A DNA stretch of 64,000 bases from Siphonodentalium dalli (taxonomy: Eukaryota > Mollusca > Scaphopoda > Gadilida > Siphonodentaliidae): contig CP136063.1 in assembly GCA_032622095.1 (NCBI GenBank), forward strand, positions 74,441,980 through 74,505,979, given 5' to 3'. Shown in pieces: positions 12,474 to 25,701 of the stretch (its first letter is position 1; each line of letters begins with the position of its first letter). A model generated the notes under the pieces. It did not search any database, was not told the origin of the DNA, and was given only the letters and a program-made list of their open reading frames with translations. Both the position numbers and the translations under genes were made by a program.

Positions 12474-12996
12474 CAAAGGGTCATAACGCCCGCCATTAAA
12501 TAATATCGGATCAAACCCATATTCAAACTCGATCTGTATTTTGAGTTGAGAAACTCACATAAAAAATTTGGTTTCTATCAGTTGGAATATGGTTGATTTA
12601 TCGAAGCATGCATGGATTCTATGTCAAAGGGCCATAACTCCATTAAAAAATATCGGATCAAACCCATATTCGAACTAGATATGTATTTTGGGCTAAGAAA
12701 CTCGCATACCAGATTTGGTGACGGTCAGATAATTTTGTTTTGAGTTATGGCAGCATGCATGAATTCTAAGTCGAAAAAGGGCCATAACTCCATAAAAAAA
12801 ATCTGATCAAACCCATATTCGAACTTGATCTGTATTTGGTGCTGAGAAATTCATATACAAAATTTGGTTCTGATCAGATAGAATATATTTCAGTTATCGC
12901 ACCATGCGTAAAGTGTCTACAGACAGAAGGACTAACGACGAGTGGTCAATCCGGACGACACTATGTTTACCATACTATGGTATGGGTAAACATAAT
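12474..12996 (+). repeat. Modular non-autonomous repeat, family 1 copy B
   Basis: Three internal modules related to those at 11461-11890. They are followed by CTACAGACAGAAGGAC, ACGAGTGGTCAATCCGG and the terminal ACCATACTATGGTAT hairpin. It directly abuts the family 2 element starting at 13001. Confidence 0.7.
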
Positions 12997-13000
12997 ATAA

Positions 13001-13675
13001 TTGTCAATGACACTGTAGCTCAACTTAGGTAGGGGAATAATTTAATGGTTGACAGTAAATGGAGGAATAGGAAAGGTGCCAATTGAAATGTCTAACCTAG
13101 CTGTGCCAAAGGATTTAGTCATGTAAAGAGTAAAATCCAAGATGGCTGCTGGCTGCCATGTTTTTTGGCCGAGCGAGCCCAAAATGACTCGTTCCCATCC
13201 ACATGTCATTGTTAACATCCATGACAAATTTCATGAAGATCCGACTAAAGCTACGACCTGCAGCCCGCGCCAAAGGATTTAGTCATGCGAAGAGTAAAAT
13301 CCAAAATGGCTGCTGGCGGCCATGTTTTTTGACCGAACGACCCCAAAATCACTCGTTCCCATCTACAACGTCAATATGAACATCCATGACAAATTTCATG
13401 ATGATCAGACGAACAGTACGATCTGTAGCCCGCGCCAATGGATTTAATTTTGAAATCCAAGATGGCCACCAGTGGCCATATTTTTTGGCCGAATGACCCC
13501 AAAATGACTCGTTCCCATCTACATGTCAATGTCAACATTCATGACAAATTTCATAAAGATCAGACCAAAGGTACGACCTGTAGCCCGCGCCAAAGGAAAT
13601 TGTTGACAGACACACAGACACACGGACGACAACTCATGGCAATAGCTCAAACTTACAAAGTAAGTTGAGCTAAAA
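13001..13675 (+). repeat. Modular non-autonomous repeat, family 2 copy A
   Basis: Starts GTCAATGACACTGTAGCTCA and ends GTAAGTTGAGCTAAAA, so the ends are short inverted repeats around AGCTCAACTT. Inside are three modules of ~146-174 bp, each with a CCAAGATGGC-type motif (13137, 13311, 13457), then CGTTCCCATC and ACAAATTTCATGAAGATC. A GACAGACACACAGACACACG run precedes the right end. Confidence 0.78.
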
Positions 13676-14228
13676 ATGACCCTATTTGAACAAATCTGAA
13701 CCCGGTCACCCAAGGCCCATCCATACTGAATATAATTTACTTTCATTAAAGATTAAAGTTTCATAACTCTGCAGATGTTATAACGGTGTTACCATTTTCA
13801 AATTTTAAAACATGTTTAAAAAAAAATTATGTTTGTTAAATTGAGCAAGGTGAAAATTCCAAAAAAAATGAATTAAATTTTTTTATTTATTTTTTAAGTT
13901 ATATCACTGGCTCGGTCAACATTTGAACCAGTGACTTCATTTGAACTAATCTTAATCACAGTCCCCCAAGGACCCTTTGTACCAAATATGAACCCATTCG
14001 CCCCAATGAAATTTGAGAAGTAGTCATTTTAAAAATTACTAAGGTGGAAAAGAGTTATGGTTCATTTGAAAAAACCTGAATGTGATTCACATAGGGAACA
14101 TACACACCAAATATGAACCCATTCTGTCTTACGGTTTTGGAGGAGAAGATGATTCTTGACGGACGGACGGACAAGGAGTGATGATTATAGCTCCACCGGA
14201 AACTTCGTTTCAGGTGAGCTGAAAAGCT
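13676..14228 (+). repeat. Modular non-autonomous repeat, family 3 copy A
   Basis: Repeated CCCAAGG...ACCAAATATGAACCCATT segments (near 13702, 13968, 14087). These end in GACGGACGGACGGACAAGG, then TATAGCTCCACCGGAAACTT and AGGTGAGCTGAAAA. A truncated copy of this tail is at about 20550-20632. Confidence 0.6.
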
Positions 14229-14310
14229 GAAAGTATTTATTTTCATAAAATCTGCCAAGTATTTTTAACCCACACAGAACCAAGTCAGTCCAATAATAGC
14301 TTGAGTTTCA

Positions 14311-14868
14311 CTAGACCAAGTCTTCTCAGTCCACAACAGCTTGGGACATCTGTTGGGTTGATGCTGTTTTGGAAGAGTCCCCTCCCATTACTCTTCTATA
14401 ACAAACTTTACATCCATAATTGTGTGTGGGAGTTATCTTGCTTATGTCTTCAGATGAGGTCAAATGGATGCTTTGTGTATATGAACATAGATGGCAGCCT
14501 TTCCCAAGCACGATGATACAAAAGTATCAAACATGCATAATTATATCAGAGGTCCATTAAATGTCAGAGCAACAAAATTGATAAGAAAACAAAGCTTTGT
14601 TTTCCAGAGAATTTTGATTTGTCTCGCTATCAGAAAATGTATTTAAACAATACATGAAACGATCATATCATCACTTTACCTTTTCTATCAAGATTATTCT
14701 GTCAGATTATTTATCACATTCAGGGGTTCATGTGAATGTCTGGGCTTCACATGTACATATATTACATATTTTGAATGAAAGTCCATTATAGAAGAGTAAC
14801 GGGAGGGGACTAAAACAGCATCATCCCAACCGATATCCGATGTTGTGGACCGAGAAGACTTGGTCTAG
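14311..14868. mobile_element. Non-autonomous DNA transposon with ~85-bp terminal inverted repeats
   Basis: The left arm (14311-14401) and right arm (14786-14868) are reverse complements with a small indel. Shared blocks are CTAGACCAAGTCTTCTC, GTCCACAAC, GATGCTGTTTT and ACTCTTCTATAA. The ends can be read as TA-flanked, as in Tc1/mariner insertions, but that is ambiguous because the repeat itself contains CTAG. No transposase frame lies inside. Confidence 0.75.
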
Positions 14869-15029
14869 AGTATCAGCTGTGAATTATCAATCGATTTCAA
14901 TGTTCTGGTCACGTGATGCCACGGGCGATGCATTTGAACTATGAGGGGGAAAATGACATTGGATATTTTGTTTTTGTGATGCGTACTATAAAAGACGAAT
15001 GGAGCCCTCAATTTAATGTCCTCATAGTA

Positions 15030-15155
15030 GTGAACATCCCTACCAAATTTCATTGAGATCCAAGCTACTGTTCAAGTTATGATATGAAAAGACATCAGAC
15101 GTACGTCCGCACGTCTGACGGACGGCTAGACAGGTGCAAAACAGTATACCCCACT
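15030..15155 (+). repeat. Short repeat tail with CCAAATTTCATTGAGATCC and GACGGACGG
   Basis: Carries the same phrase order as the larger modular repeats: a CAAATTTCAT-AGATC motif, a GTTATGA-like spacer, then GACGGACGG and ATACCCC. Probably a truncated member of that group. Confidence 0.45.
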
Positions 15156-16393
15156 TTTTTTTAATAAAATATGTGTACACATATGAAAATAATGCATGAA
15201 CATTATGTATCACGCAGCTTGAAATAATTATAGCTTCCACATCAGTAATCAAATAATATAATATGTTCTTACAGCGAATTGCCCATTGTCAATGTTTGTA
15301 ACATTTGTCTTGCTTGTAAGCAAAATATAAATTTTATTTTGAGAAGTTTGAATTGGTTTTAGGAAAACGTCCGATATCCTAAAGTTCTTCATAGTTTCAT
15401 AATTTTGGGAATCTGTGCCCCATTGCTTATATATTACAGCATCAAAGGGACGGAGTTTACAAAAATTGTGAAGTTACAAGTCGAGGCATGATAAAACTTA
15501 TATATACTATGGCAAGTGACAATATCATATTAATATTAACACTACCATACATTGTGACTATTTGCAATAGGTCCCCATTTGCAGAATTCCCCTAAAATGG
15601 CGAAAAAGAGAGATTTGAAGGGGAACAGTTGTGTATATGTCAATTGAGACTGATTTTAAATGAATAACGACATGATAATAGTGGCTTGTTCTATCAATAA
15701 TATCCGCCGATGTCACTGGTGCAGACCAATATGATGATAAACATTCGCTATGGGCATACAGTGGCATATATGCCTACCTTACTCGTATTTAAATTTCGTG
15801 CAGTACTAATTTTTGCACACCCATCGATGTGCAAATTTAAAACTGAGCAAAAACTAGAAGGAATCCTGAGTTTACATCAAACCACATCGCAGACAAAATG
15901 GCTATGTTGATGTATTACACACATTACTAAATGTTAGACTGAATGGACAAATATAGGTCTGCATGTATGCCAATAGTTTCATACAAGCAACAAACATCAA
16001 CACAATTACCCATATGTGAAGTGACAAAACATGGTAACATTGATGATGTTGAAATACATGTGATTGTTAAGAAGTACACATGATCCAGACTGATGGTGCG
16101 CGAAAGCACGACCTACAACCATGGAGTGACACCTTCCCTGACCAAATAGCCTGAATTAGTTATGTCAACACAACCTGCAGACAAGTAGCATATACACGGT
16201 TGTGGTTTTACTTCTTTCTAGTTCATTTCAATGATGTCTATAACTATTTCAGTGTCCGAATAATTATTTCAAGCATATAAACACACAACAAATTGCAAAT
16301 GTTTATCAACCTTGTAACCAAATCAGCTTTTTGTGAAATTCCATTGTTGTTGTACTGGATGATATGGGGATTATGTATCTTTAATAATGAAAG
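15156..16393. other. Intergenic, no gene recognised
   Basis: No supported coding segment or structured repeat seen. Confidence 0.4.
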
Positions 16394-17400
16394 TGTCAAT
16401 GACACTGTAGCTCAACCTGGAGAGGTGATAATTCATACATTACAGCCAATGGAGATACATGTATAAGGAATGCGGAAAGTTGTTATTTTTAAGTAGCGTT
16501 CACCAGAGGTCAACCCGAAGCACCTTATGAAGTTTGGGATCAATGAGGAAAAAAATCATGTTGTCAGTCAAGGGCATGAAAAGGTATTTAGTGATGCAAA
16601 GAGTAAAATCCAAGATGGCTGCCGGCAGTTCTTTGAATATTGTTCAAATTCAAGAGCTGCCATCCAGAATTGATCGTGAAATGCCTGTAAATTGTTTGAA
16701 CATTTCTCCAATAAACGTCCGCTGCAGGGTGTACCGATGTATTAATTTGTGAAATCCAAGATGGCTGTATGTTTGTTTTTAACAAAATTTGGAAAAAATT
16801 TGATGGCTCCCATCTAGTGACAATGAGGGATGTGGCCTGTAGGGAATGGCGAAGGATTTAGTTATGCAAAGAATAAAATCCAAGATGGCCATTGGTGGCC
16901 ATGTTTTTCAACTAAATTTAATGACTCTTTATCTAGTGGTTCATATGAAGTTTGGTGACGAATGGATTATGGATGTGATCTCTAGCCTACTGTAGGGCGC
17001 CAAAGAATTTAGTCATGCAAAGAGTAAAATCTAAGATGGCTGCCAGCAGCTATGTTTTTCATAAAAATTCATTAAATTTTGATAGCCACCACCCAGAGGT
17101 GACCCTAAACATGGCTGTAAATTTTCAAAACATTTTTCCAATAAATACCAACTGAAAGGTGTGCCGATGAATTCAAATTTGAAATCCAAGATGGCTGTTT
17201 TAAACGAATTTCGGTAAACATTCATGGCTCCCATGTAGAGGTCACTCCAAAGATCCTTATGAAGTTGGTGATGATCGGATGAGAGCTGTGACCTGTAGGG
17301 TGTGCTAAAGGAAATTGTTGACAGATGGACGGATACACGCTCAGACAAACGCCATCCCATGGCAATGGCTTACATTTTACTTTGGCAAGTTGAGCTAAAA
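16394..17400 (+). repeat. Modular non-autonomous repeat, family 2 copy B
   Basis: Same ends as 13001-13675 (GTCAATGACACTGTAGCTCA at left, GGCAAGTTGAGCTAAAA at right) but longer. Five modules carry AAGATGGC motifs at about 16610, 16756, 16880, 17031 and 17186. A GACAGATGGACGGATACACG run precedes the right end. Confidence 0.78.
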
Positions 17401-17590
17401 ATTGCACCTAAACAAAATAGAGCAAAATATTTTATAACAGACATATGCACAAGACCAACAGAACTGATTTCAATATCTCGCACCAAACTTTGCAAATCCT
17501 TTGCATTGAAGTGCAGTATAGGAGAAGGATGAATCATAAGTTTGTCTTTTACACAGCCTTAGGTGGTGTCTTCTCTTGAGAAAGTTTTGT

Positions 17591-17654
17591 TCTCATTTTT
17601 TTCTTTAACTGTGTCTTTGCAATCTCATTTTTTTCTTTAACTGTGTCTTTGCAA
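17591..17654 (+). repeat. Perfect 32-bp tandem duplication
   Basis: A 32-bp unit (core TTTCTTTAACTGTGTCTTTG) occurs twice with no change, indicating a recent local duplication. Confidence 0.9.
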
Positions 17655-20500
17655 CCATTTATCTGTCTTGACCAATGTCACAGTCTTATATAGAAACTGA
17701 GAAAAATCTTCATTGGAGCTGGTGAAGCTGGTGTTGGCTGATTTTCTTTTAGAAGTTATGCCAGACATCCCCTCCTGCCTCTGAAATGGGCCTCAATCCT
17801 CACCACGTGAAATGTCAGAACCTGAAATATAAATTTGCATCATCACAACTAACAATTAATAGTAATAACTTCAGCCAGTCTGGAGGATAAACTCAGTTCA
17901 GAGGAGAAAAAGTGTCAATATTGCATTCAACCACCTGAGTGTAATCGCTATTTTTGTCATATCAAAAGTTGCTGCCACACAAAAGACACTTGCACTGTCG
18001 ATCAGGCATGGATTCGAAGACACCATTGCTATTCTACTTCTAATTATTATTTATGTTTTCTTTTATTTTAAATATTTTTATTATCATGACGTCAGCGTGC
18101 TTTGTCAAAATATTAAATCAAAGCTGCGTTGAATTTGGCATGATACAGTGCAATTTGTTGTTTTAGGCCAAAAGTCGAACATTTTCCTACTTTCACTGAC
18201 TTTTGGTTATCAGTTTGAAAATTTCCAAACGTAGGGAATATATCAGTTTGTAAATTTACAACAGTGGGAAAGCTTGAGATGGTTGGAAATTTCCAACCCA
18301 AGTGCGATGGGGTGCAAAGGAATTTCATAGACTTGGATATTTGGTATGGTTCAAGGAGGTGTGCAGTTGCACATTCAATGTGGACATCTCTGTTAAATCC
18401 CATTTTCTAATTTAATTGTCTTTATATTATAGCCCTACTATGCAAATTATGTTCATTCAATTTGATTTATTTGCAAAAGCACCAACAAAGGCAGTATGCT
18501 AATAAAACAATACATCAATATATATATATATATCAGTTTGTAAAATATATAAAAAGAGTAGGATCTCTCTGGCTGATAATGACTTTTCTTCCAGACCCCT
18601 ATGATCGATTCAACCAAATTTGTTTGTGGTAACTCGGGGTACCCCATCGGATGTTATAATGCTGTTATTTTATCGAAATTTTGATTTAAAAAAATAAATA
18701 AACTTAATTTTTTTTTTAAATGTGTTTTGACTTCAACCAAAAAAATAATTTTAAATTCAATATTTTTTTCAACTTTTTAAATTAATTTTTTTTTTAAATC
18801 AAAATGATTAAACAAACAAATTGTGCTAAAAGTGCACAAAGAGGCCGCGGTTGAATAAAGGCTCACAGAAAGAGTGTGTCTAAGATAAAAATGTATCACA
18901 CAGTAGCTCGCTCCCCTAAATCCGATCTCATATTTTTTAGTAAGACACACATGTATAATTCCCATGCGCACAGATGCGCAGTGACGTAAGAGCTCCGTTC
19001 AATGATGTCGATATCAATGCCAGAACTTTATTATTATGTTAATTAGAATATAATTATGATATTCAATTTGTGTTGTGTTATTTAGTGTTGACTGTGAGAT
19101 AAACATTGGTGATAATGGTGGTTGAACAATTTTGTCAGCAAGAAAAGACTCATTCAAAATGGAACTATATTTTTTCTTGAAGGGTTTCTTTGGTTGTGGT
19201 AAAGAAATAAAAATATTTTTTTAACCCCAGGCATTTCGAGATCATTTTCCTTGCTAAAATGTGATTATGTGATAGAATTGATCTCGAATTCATCCAATTT
19301 ATTTACAAAATTTATAAACCTTGTCCACAAAATTTGTATTTGAGTCGAGCTTTAGCTTGGTTAATAAATTTAATATAAAATTGCGACTCATTAGAGATCC
19401 TCTACGTATGCACTTAGTGCACAAATGGACTGCAGGCCGATCCAACACTAAATATGGAGCCAGTTTCAGCCACATAATAAAATAACATGAATTTTTATTG
19501 TGTAATGGCATACATAAATATTTATTCAGAACACTTATCAAATAAGTGCCTGACAACATTGCCCAATTTACAATTCAATATAAATACTGATAAGACTGGC
19601 ACTATGAAGACTACAACAGTCAGTACTTGTCAAATTTACTTCAAAATAAATAGTTAGAATTATACACTCAGCTTAGAAATTAAAGTGTTCACAGTGACAT
19701 ACATATTCTTGATTCAATTAATTTGAAGGCAGAGTATTAAATCTGCAAGGACTGCACCTTCTTGAATAACCAACCCAATTTGAGCAAACCTGATATGAGA
19801 TTCATGTGTTGACATTTAATATGTGCACCACATGTGTACATGTGTTGGAAGACATATAAAATGTATTACACTGACATTCATCAGAAGAGTTATTTGAATT
19901 AAGTGAATGTTATCAGGAACTAAATTCTACAGGTAGTTCATACTCAAATTTAAATGTTAAAATAGTAGGAAAAGGGTACGAAAGATTTTAGATACCAGTC
20001 AGGTATTTAAAGCTTAATGAAACTGTCCAGTTTTGTCCTCATCAGAAGCAGAACCCACCCCATGATATCGTGTTATAAACTAATAAATAGTGGGAAAAAT
20101 ATTACAACTGGGAGCCACTTCTCTTGATTTATATTGGTCTATAATTATATATTCATTTTGGTATTTATAATTGGTTTTGGAAAAAAAAATCAAATGTCAT
20201 TGAAAAAATATGCAATCAATCCGCCATCCCCTCCCCTCCTCTGTTGGCATATCCCTGCGAGAATAGGACATGTAGGATGATTTATTTGGATGTCTGACTA
20301 CTAACTCTGACGTGCATTTCAACACCCACCTCCATGTTCTATTTGAGTAAGTACATGTGTGCCCCACTATTATGAGTACACATGGACATATAAAGACTTT
20401 GAAAAAAACAAATTCTAGTATGTCAGTGAGTATGTGGGTTAATACTACACATGTACCCTCTGTCAAACAAGTATTTCATTTAGATTAAATAGTGGATTCA
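17655..20500. other. Intergenic, no gene recognised
   Basis: AT-rich sequence with a short TA run near 18518-18533 and A/T homopolymers at 18690-18800. Short open frames carry no recognisable domain. Confidence 0.4.
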
Positions 20501-20544
20501 ACTTTACTCCTGTCACCAATAGACCAGGCATTGTTTCTGCTGGA

Positions 20545-20632
20545 TCTGCCCCAGTCACCCAAGGACCAAATATATACAGACGGACGGATGACTATAGCTC
20601 CACCAGAGACTTCACATTAGGTGAGCTAAAAT
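20545..20632 (+). repeat. Modular repeat family 3, truncated tail
   Basis: CACCCAAGGACCAAATATA, then GACGGACGGATGACTATAGC, TCCACCAGAGACTTC and AGGTGAGCTAAAA. This matches the end of 13676-14228. Confidence 0.65.
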
Positions 20633-21810
20633 CCACATCACTTTATCATATACTATCCTTAACAACCTAATCGACAATACATTTTTTGTATAATTGCAAC
20701 CACTTTTTTGCTTTTTGTGATAACTCATTTTTTTGCCAATGTCACTGAGTATAATAGTAAATGCAGCTTTAAATCATTACCGTTAATTAAGATTCATATC
20801 CTTTTGTTCTCGTCCAATAGCTCATTTGATAAGTTATGGTCCAATTTCTGTTCACATTGGGATATAGCTACGATATCTAAAAATAAAATATACAGGTACT
20901 TTATAATCACTCAGAATAAATTAATATGTACCACAATATGGTGGTAGACTGTTTGTCTATATGACATTGGATTATCAACTTGAAATTGTACTGCTGCAAT
21001 CTTTTTAAACTGATTTTGTCCATAGTTTCAGATAATTTGCTTAAATTTAAGTAAGATTCTGCAAATATCAAATTTCGGATCGAATTGAATATTTAAAACA
21101 ACTTGAGTTAAACCAAATTGCCATTCATGGAAATTAACGAGAGTATGAGAAATGATATAAGATTAACATGAGTGAATTATAGATCACCACAAAGTCTTGG
21201 GTCATTAAAGAAGCATGTTTATATTGTGGACACTCTTTGATTCAGAAATTCAATCCAGTCCAGTAAATTAACTGTTGCAAATAACTTATGAAGCGGACCA
21301 TTACGAGTATAAAATGAGATATCCTATAGAGTATAGTGCTTGTGTAGAGAGTTAGGAAATCAGAGAGATGTACAACACAATTTCAAAGATCCATCATGTT
21401 ACCTTCATGTATGTGCCTTCACATTAATCTCTATTTAAATAATTACTGTTGAACAAATAAATAAAAACAAAAACTATTCATTAAACTTTACTGTTTTTGA
21501 TACCAATCATTTTCACTCAGGAAAATAAACATTTGTCTGGTTTCCTCAATGAGATAATTGTTTTTGTGCACTCAAATCACGAGATATCCTCTTAATATGC
21601 ATGTGGTTGATGTCAGCGTCAATAAATTTGATACCAATTGTTGTGCTCTTCGACAACTCTAGTCCACAGCATTAGATTCCTTGTGTCAAAGAAATGCCTA
21701 TATATAAGTGGTATTTTTCTGCACCAACCCAAAATATGTTACTGTATCTATTACATTGAGAAGAAAAAATCACTGGGTTCATGTTTATGTGTGAAAAGAT
21801 AAAAGATCTA
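20633..21810. other. Intergenic, no gene recognised
   Basis: No supported gene or structured repeat seen; the open frames are short. Confidence 0.4.
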
Positions 21811-22422
21811 ATATATATTTTGGGACTTCTGTCTGTTTGTTTGTTAGCAATGACCGGGAAAACTGCCTGACAGATTTTGACGAAATTTTTATACCTATGG
21901 TTACTTTTGTCTGGGGAATGTTTTGGATGGGTCAAATCGTGACCCTGACCTTGACCTTCAAAAATGTCAATTCAAGGTCAAATCTGGTAAAACGGGACGG
22001 ATTTAGACGAAATTTGATACCTATAGGTACCGGTACCTTTGTCCGGGGAGTCTTTTGGACGAGTCAAATCGTGACCCGACCTGATCTTGACCTTCAAAGT
22101 TCAATTCAAGGTCAAATCGGGTAAAACGGACAAATGTCGATAAATTTGAGACCTAGGGATAATTTTGTTCGGGGAGTGTTTTGGACGGGTCCAATCGTGA
22201 CCCCGACCTAACCTTCAAAATGGTCAATTCAAGGTCAAATTGCGAATTTTGACGAAATTTGGTACCTACGGTTACTTTTGTCCGAGGAGTGTTTTGGATG
22301 GGACAAATCGTGACCCCGACCTGACCTTGACCTTCAAAATGGTCAATTCAAGGTCAAATCGGGCATTTTGCCAGAAAGCAGAGGGGAAACAGCCCGGACG
22401 AAGTCGGGTCCACCAGCTAGGA
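21811..22422 (+). repeat. Modular non-autonomous repeat, family 4 copy A
   Basis: Begins near ATATATTTTGGGACTTCTGT with CTGTTTGTTTGTTAGC. Then come four ~120-130-bp modules, each with GACGAAATTTG-like, ACCTATGGTTACTTTTGTC-like, GTTTTGGATGGGTCAAATCG and CAATTCAAGGTCAAAT segments. It ends CGGACGAAGTCGGGTCCACC then AGCTAG. A reverse-oriented copy is at 36613-37112. The AGCTAG end next to a CG-rich GAAG phrase is common at ends of dispersed animal repeats. Confidence 0.75.
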
Positions 22423-22704
22423 TATAATTCCCAGTTAGGCAGGATGATGTGTGATGAAGATATCCAGGCAGCCCTGATAAAACAGTAATTTGTTTATTTT
22501 TGCAACTTTTCAACTATCAACTCTGAGAAAAAGTCAGCGAGATTTCAAGCATACCATTAAGTATAAATACTCCCACCCAAGGATGACAAAACTAGGGTTG
22601 CTCATCAAAGATGGCTCTAATCCGGGTTTTTTTCCCTTCAGAATCATAACTCGGTTTTTGAACTCAACCGAGATATTGATTATAGTTGTGAAAGGTCCAT
22701 ATAC

Positions 22705-23262
22705 CCAAAAATGAAACGCAACCTTAACATCTAAGATGGCTTTTGTCGAGTCTGAGCCAATCCCTAGCCGCATCATGTAGAGAGGGTATTGTGAAAAGCA
22801 TGTATACCAAAAATTATTGAAAGCGGTTCATATTTGTTAAAAGTTATTAAGTCGGACAAAATTTTCTAAGTCAAAATAAGTTGAAAATGAGGCGTAACTT
22901 AAAAAAAAAAAAGTCGGACCAAACCGCAATTAGCATCATGCGGAGAGGCAGTCCTAAGGAGATTGCATACAAAACATTATTGAAATCGGTTCCTAGTTGT
23001 TCGAGTTATGAGGACGGACGGAATTTTCTAAGTCAAAATAAGTCGAAAATGAGGCGTAACTTAAAACAAAAAGTCGGACCGAACCGCAATTAGCATCATG
23101 CGGAGAGGCAGTCCTAAGGAGATTGCATACAAAAATTTATTGAAATCGGTTCATAGTTGTTCGAGTTATGAGGACGGACGGACACACGGAGGGAGAAAGC
23201 GTGCTGGACGGTAGCAGTCAATCCAGTATACCCCCCATTTTCATCGAAAGTGTGGGTATAAA
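22705..23262 (+). repeat. Modular repeat, family 5: tandem 162-bp units
   Basis: Two nearly identical 162-bp units (22861-23022 and 23023-23184) follow a more diverged unit (22705-22860). Each has GTCGGACC, CGCAATTAGCATCATG, GAGAGGCAGTCCTAAGGAG, ATTGAAATCGGTTC and TCGAGTTATGAGGACGGACG. A GACGGACACACGGAGGGAG run and a terminal ATACCCCCC...GTGGGTAT pair close the element. Confidence 0.8.
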
Positions 23263-23269
23263 AAGGAGG

Positions 23270-24587
23270 ACTCTAAAATGGAAAAAATATGAACGTCATT
23301 TGCCCCTCTTTTGAAATCAATCGTGATGGTGAACCTCCATACCAAATTTCATTCAGATCCTATAACCATTGGTTGAGATATATGCACAGGCTGAAAAAAA
23401 CTCCACATTTCCACATAAACCAGATGACAGTGAAAACAACAATAGGCAATAGGATCCATGTAAGACAAACACAATGTAACAAAAGTCCATCCCTGACAAC
23501 AATCAGTGTAATCTACCAGGAGTCTCCCTCTCTGATTAGACAAGGGCTCGTCCAAGAGTGAAATTTGACAAGTTGCTAGGTTGTTGGAAGAGATGAACTC
23601 CTGCGACATACATGTATGTAAGCCTACATACAGTATTCTTTTATTTATATTTATGAGTATGAATTACCATGGAACGGTGCTGAAATTTTGCCAGAAAACA
23701 TATGTGAAAGAGAAGACCAAGAAGGTTTTTGTAACCATGATATTATTGTTCAAAGTTATTTGCTATCATATTCCATCCATCATGAAAAAGGATGTCTTTT
23801 TTCGATGCAAAATTTTTTGGTGAGGCTTGTTCTACTGTCTTATAATACTTGAGCCATTCTTGAAATCCATTAAAGTTGCATCTTTCTTTATTATCTAGAT
23901 CATGCCATGAATCTCTACTCTGGCTAACGCCCGTAGAGAGCAAATTCTATCAGTTCGAAACCCGGGAATTTTTTATAAGTTTTGACAGGGAACCGTATAA
24001 AGTCGAAAAATAACGCGGGAATGTACTTCATTGTTCATACCTGTTGCTTAATGATTTATTCATCGGTACGTAAAGTTCCCAGCTCGAGATTACATTATTT
24101 ACGTGACTTTTGAGACCCGATTCCACGATAAATATTTATTTTATCCCCTGTCACGAAAATTCAATATCAGGTCACATTTTTCTTTAATTTTCTGTTGAAA
24201 TTCAAGTAGAATAAATTTTGTACCTGTCAATCATAAAACAAGTGCCTCTATATCCCCTGGATTTCAGTATGTTCGTTTATGTTCCCAAACTGGATTGTAG
24301 CGACTAGTATCATATTGACTTGGTCTGAAACCAAACAGGAGGATTGCTCAGAATTTTTGATGCAGCAAGTTTTATCAAATGCATGTACCGGTAACATTAA
24401 ACTATAATGTACGAAAAATAAATGCTATCAAATATATTTATTACATGGTCCTACCCTTATTCCATTTTCATATCCGTGATTTAGAGAGAAATATCTAGCT
24501 GCCTCTACAAATACTCACCCATCATGACATCACCAGGTGACATGATAATCAATATTATATGCCCAGAATCTTGTTATTGGTATTGAT
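23270..24587. other. Intergenic, no gene recognised
   Basis: Contains another CCAAATTTCATTCAGATCC phrase (near 23342) but no complete element. A 66-codon frame at 23743-23943 (-) reads like peptide but has no recognisable domain. It also overlaps a GATTCATGGCATGATC-type repeat shared with 52.1, 53.1 and 53.7 kb. Confidence 0.4.
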
Positions 24588-24922
24588 CAGTCCTTCCCAT
24601 GAGGAAAACACAGCGAGAGCATTTATTTGCTCTCGCAATTCAGAAACGGGTGTAATTGCACGCATAATATAACTTTAATTTCGGATTTTCTCAAACAAAA
24701 TGTCATTGTAGGATAGACCTATGTCCAGTTACACTTTTACATGTCCATAATTTAAGTGAGATGGAAAATGTACCTTCAAATAGTTCAATAATGAATCAAC
24801 AATTACAGTGACCATCAACATTTTGACAAGATGTACGAGTGCAAATTTTACCACCCGTGAATTCTAAATTGCGAGTGCATACGGGTGCGAGAGCAATCGC
24901 TCCCGTCTCGTGGGAAGAACTG
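24588..24922. mobile_element. Foldback element with imperfect inverted ends
   Basis: The left end (CAGTCCTTCCCATGAG, then CGAGAGCA...TGCTCTCGC, then ACGGGTG) and right end (CACCCGT, then GCGAGAGCAATCGCTC, then CTCGTGGGAAGAACTG) are imperfect reverse complements over about 65 bp. No coding capacity. Confidence 0.5.
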
Positions 24923-25701
24923 TGGTATATTCATGAATAAAATAAATAGCACCATTCAAATGGATATTTAGCAGTGTTAACATACTAACGGATCAGTATC
25001 TTGGAGGTCAGTGTTAATATAGTCCCTGCAGCAGCCAAGATCTGGAAGCTGTCAGCAGATCACTTGAGAAGATGCGATAGCACAGTTGTATCGGTAAGCT
25101 TGTCCAAGGTGGGGATTAAGAATTGTCCTCCTGAAATATGAATTTAGATATACAATGTGCTATAGCCTACATGTACACTAGCCACACAACACCGAATCTA
25201 CAGGTGCTATTATTCAGGTAATAATGGAATTAATTTATTGGCTTATTCAGTCAGTTAGCATCCCAAAAGCATCAAATGACCTACTATAAACTGACAAATG
25301 TTCAGCAAGTTTAACTGTACATATATACTGTACATGTATGTACAATGTAGGTATACCTATCGATACATGTAGTTAACTTTGTAAGTTGTAGTTTACAAGT
25401 TAGCATCAGTCCGAAGGGATCATTGTCATCTCATTTTGGTCTTGCCTGAAAAGGTGCTTTGGGTACCCAGCTTGACCTTCAGTCCTGTTAAAGATGCATT
25501 ATCCCATTAAACACCCTTATTTCTGCATGAAGAATTGAAGACTTATACTGAGCCTGTGCCTCCATTTCTCTGATACAGTATATATAATCTATAGACTGAT
25601 ATTTCTGGATGGCCACACATACATGCAAGCTCAACCACCTGTTCCAGCAGAGGGTCACACAAACAAGGAGTCAACAAAATGTATAGTGGATGCTTGTATA
25701 G

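Noticed and set aside
22705-23262. CRISPR-like array
   Set aside because: Units are 162 bp and directly adjacent without spacers; this is a eukaryotic modular repeat.
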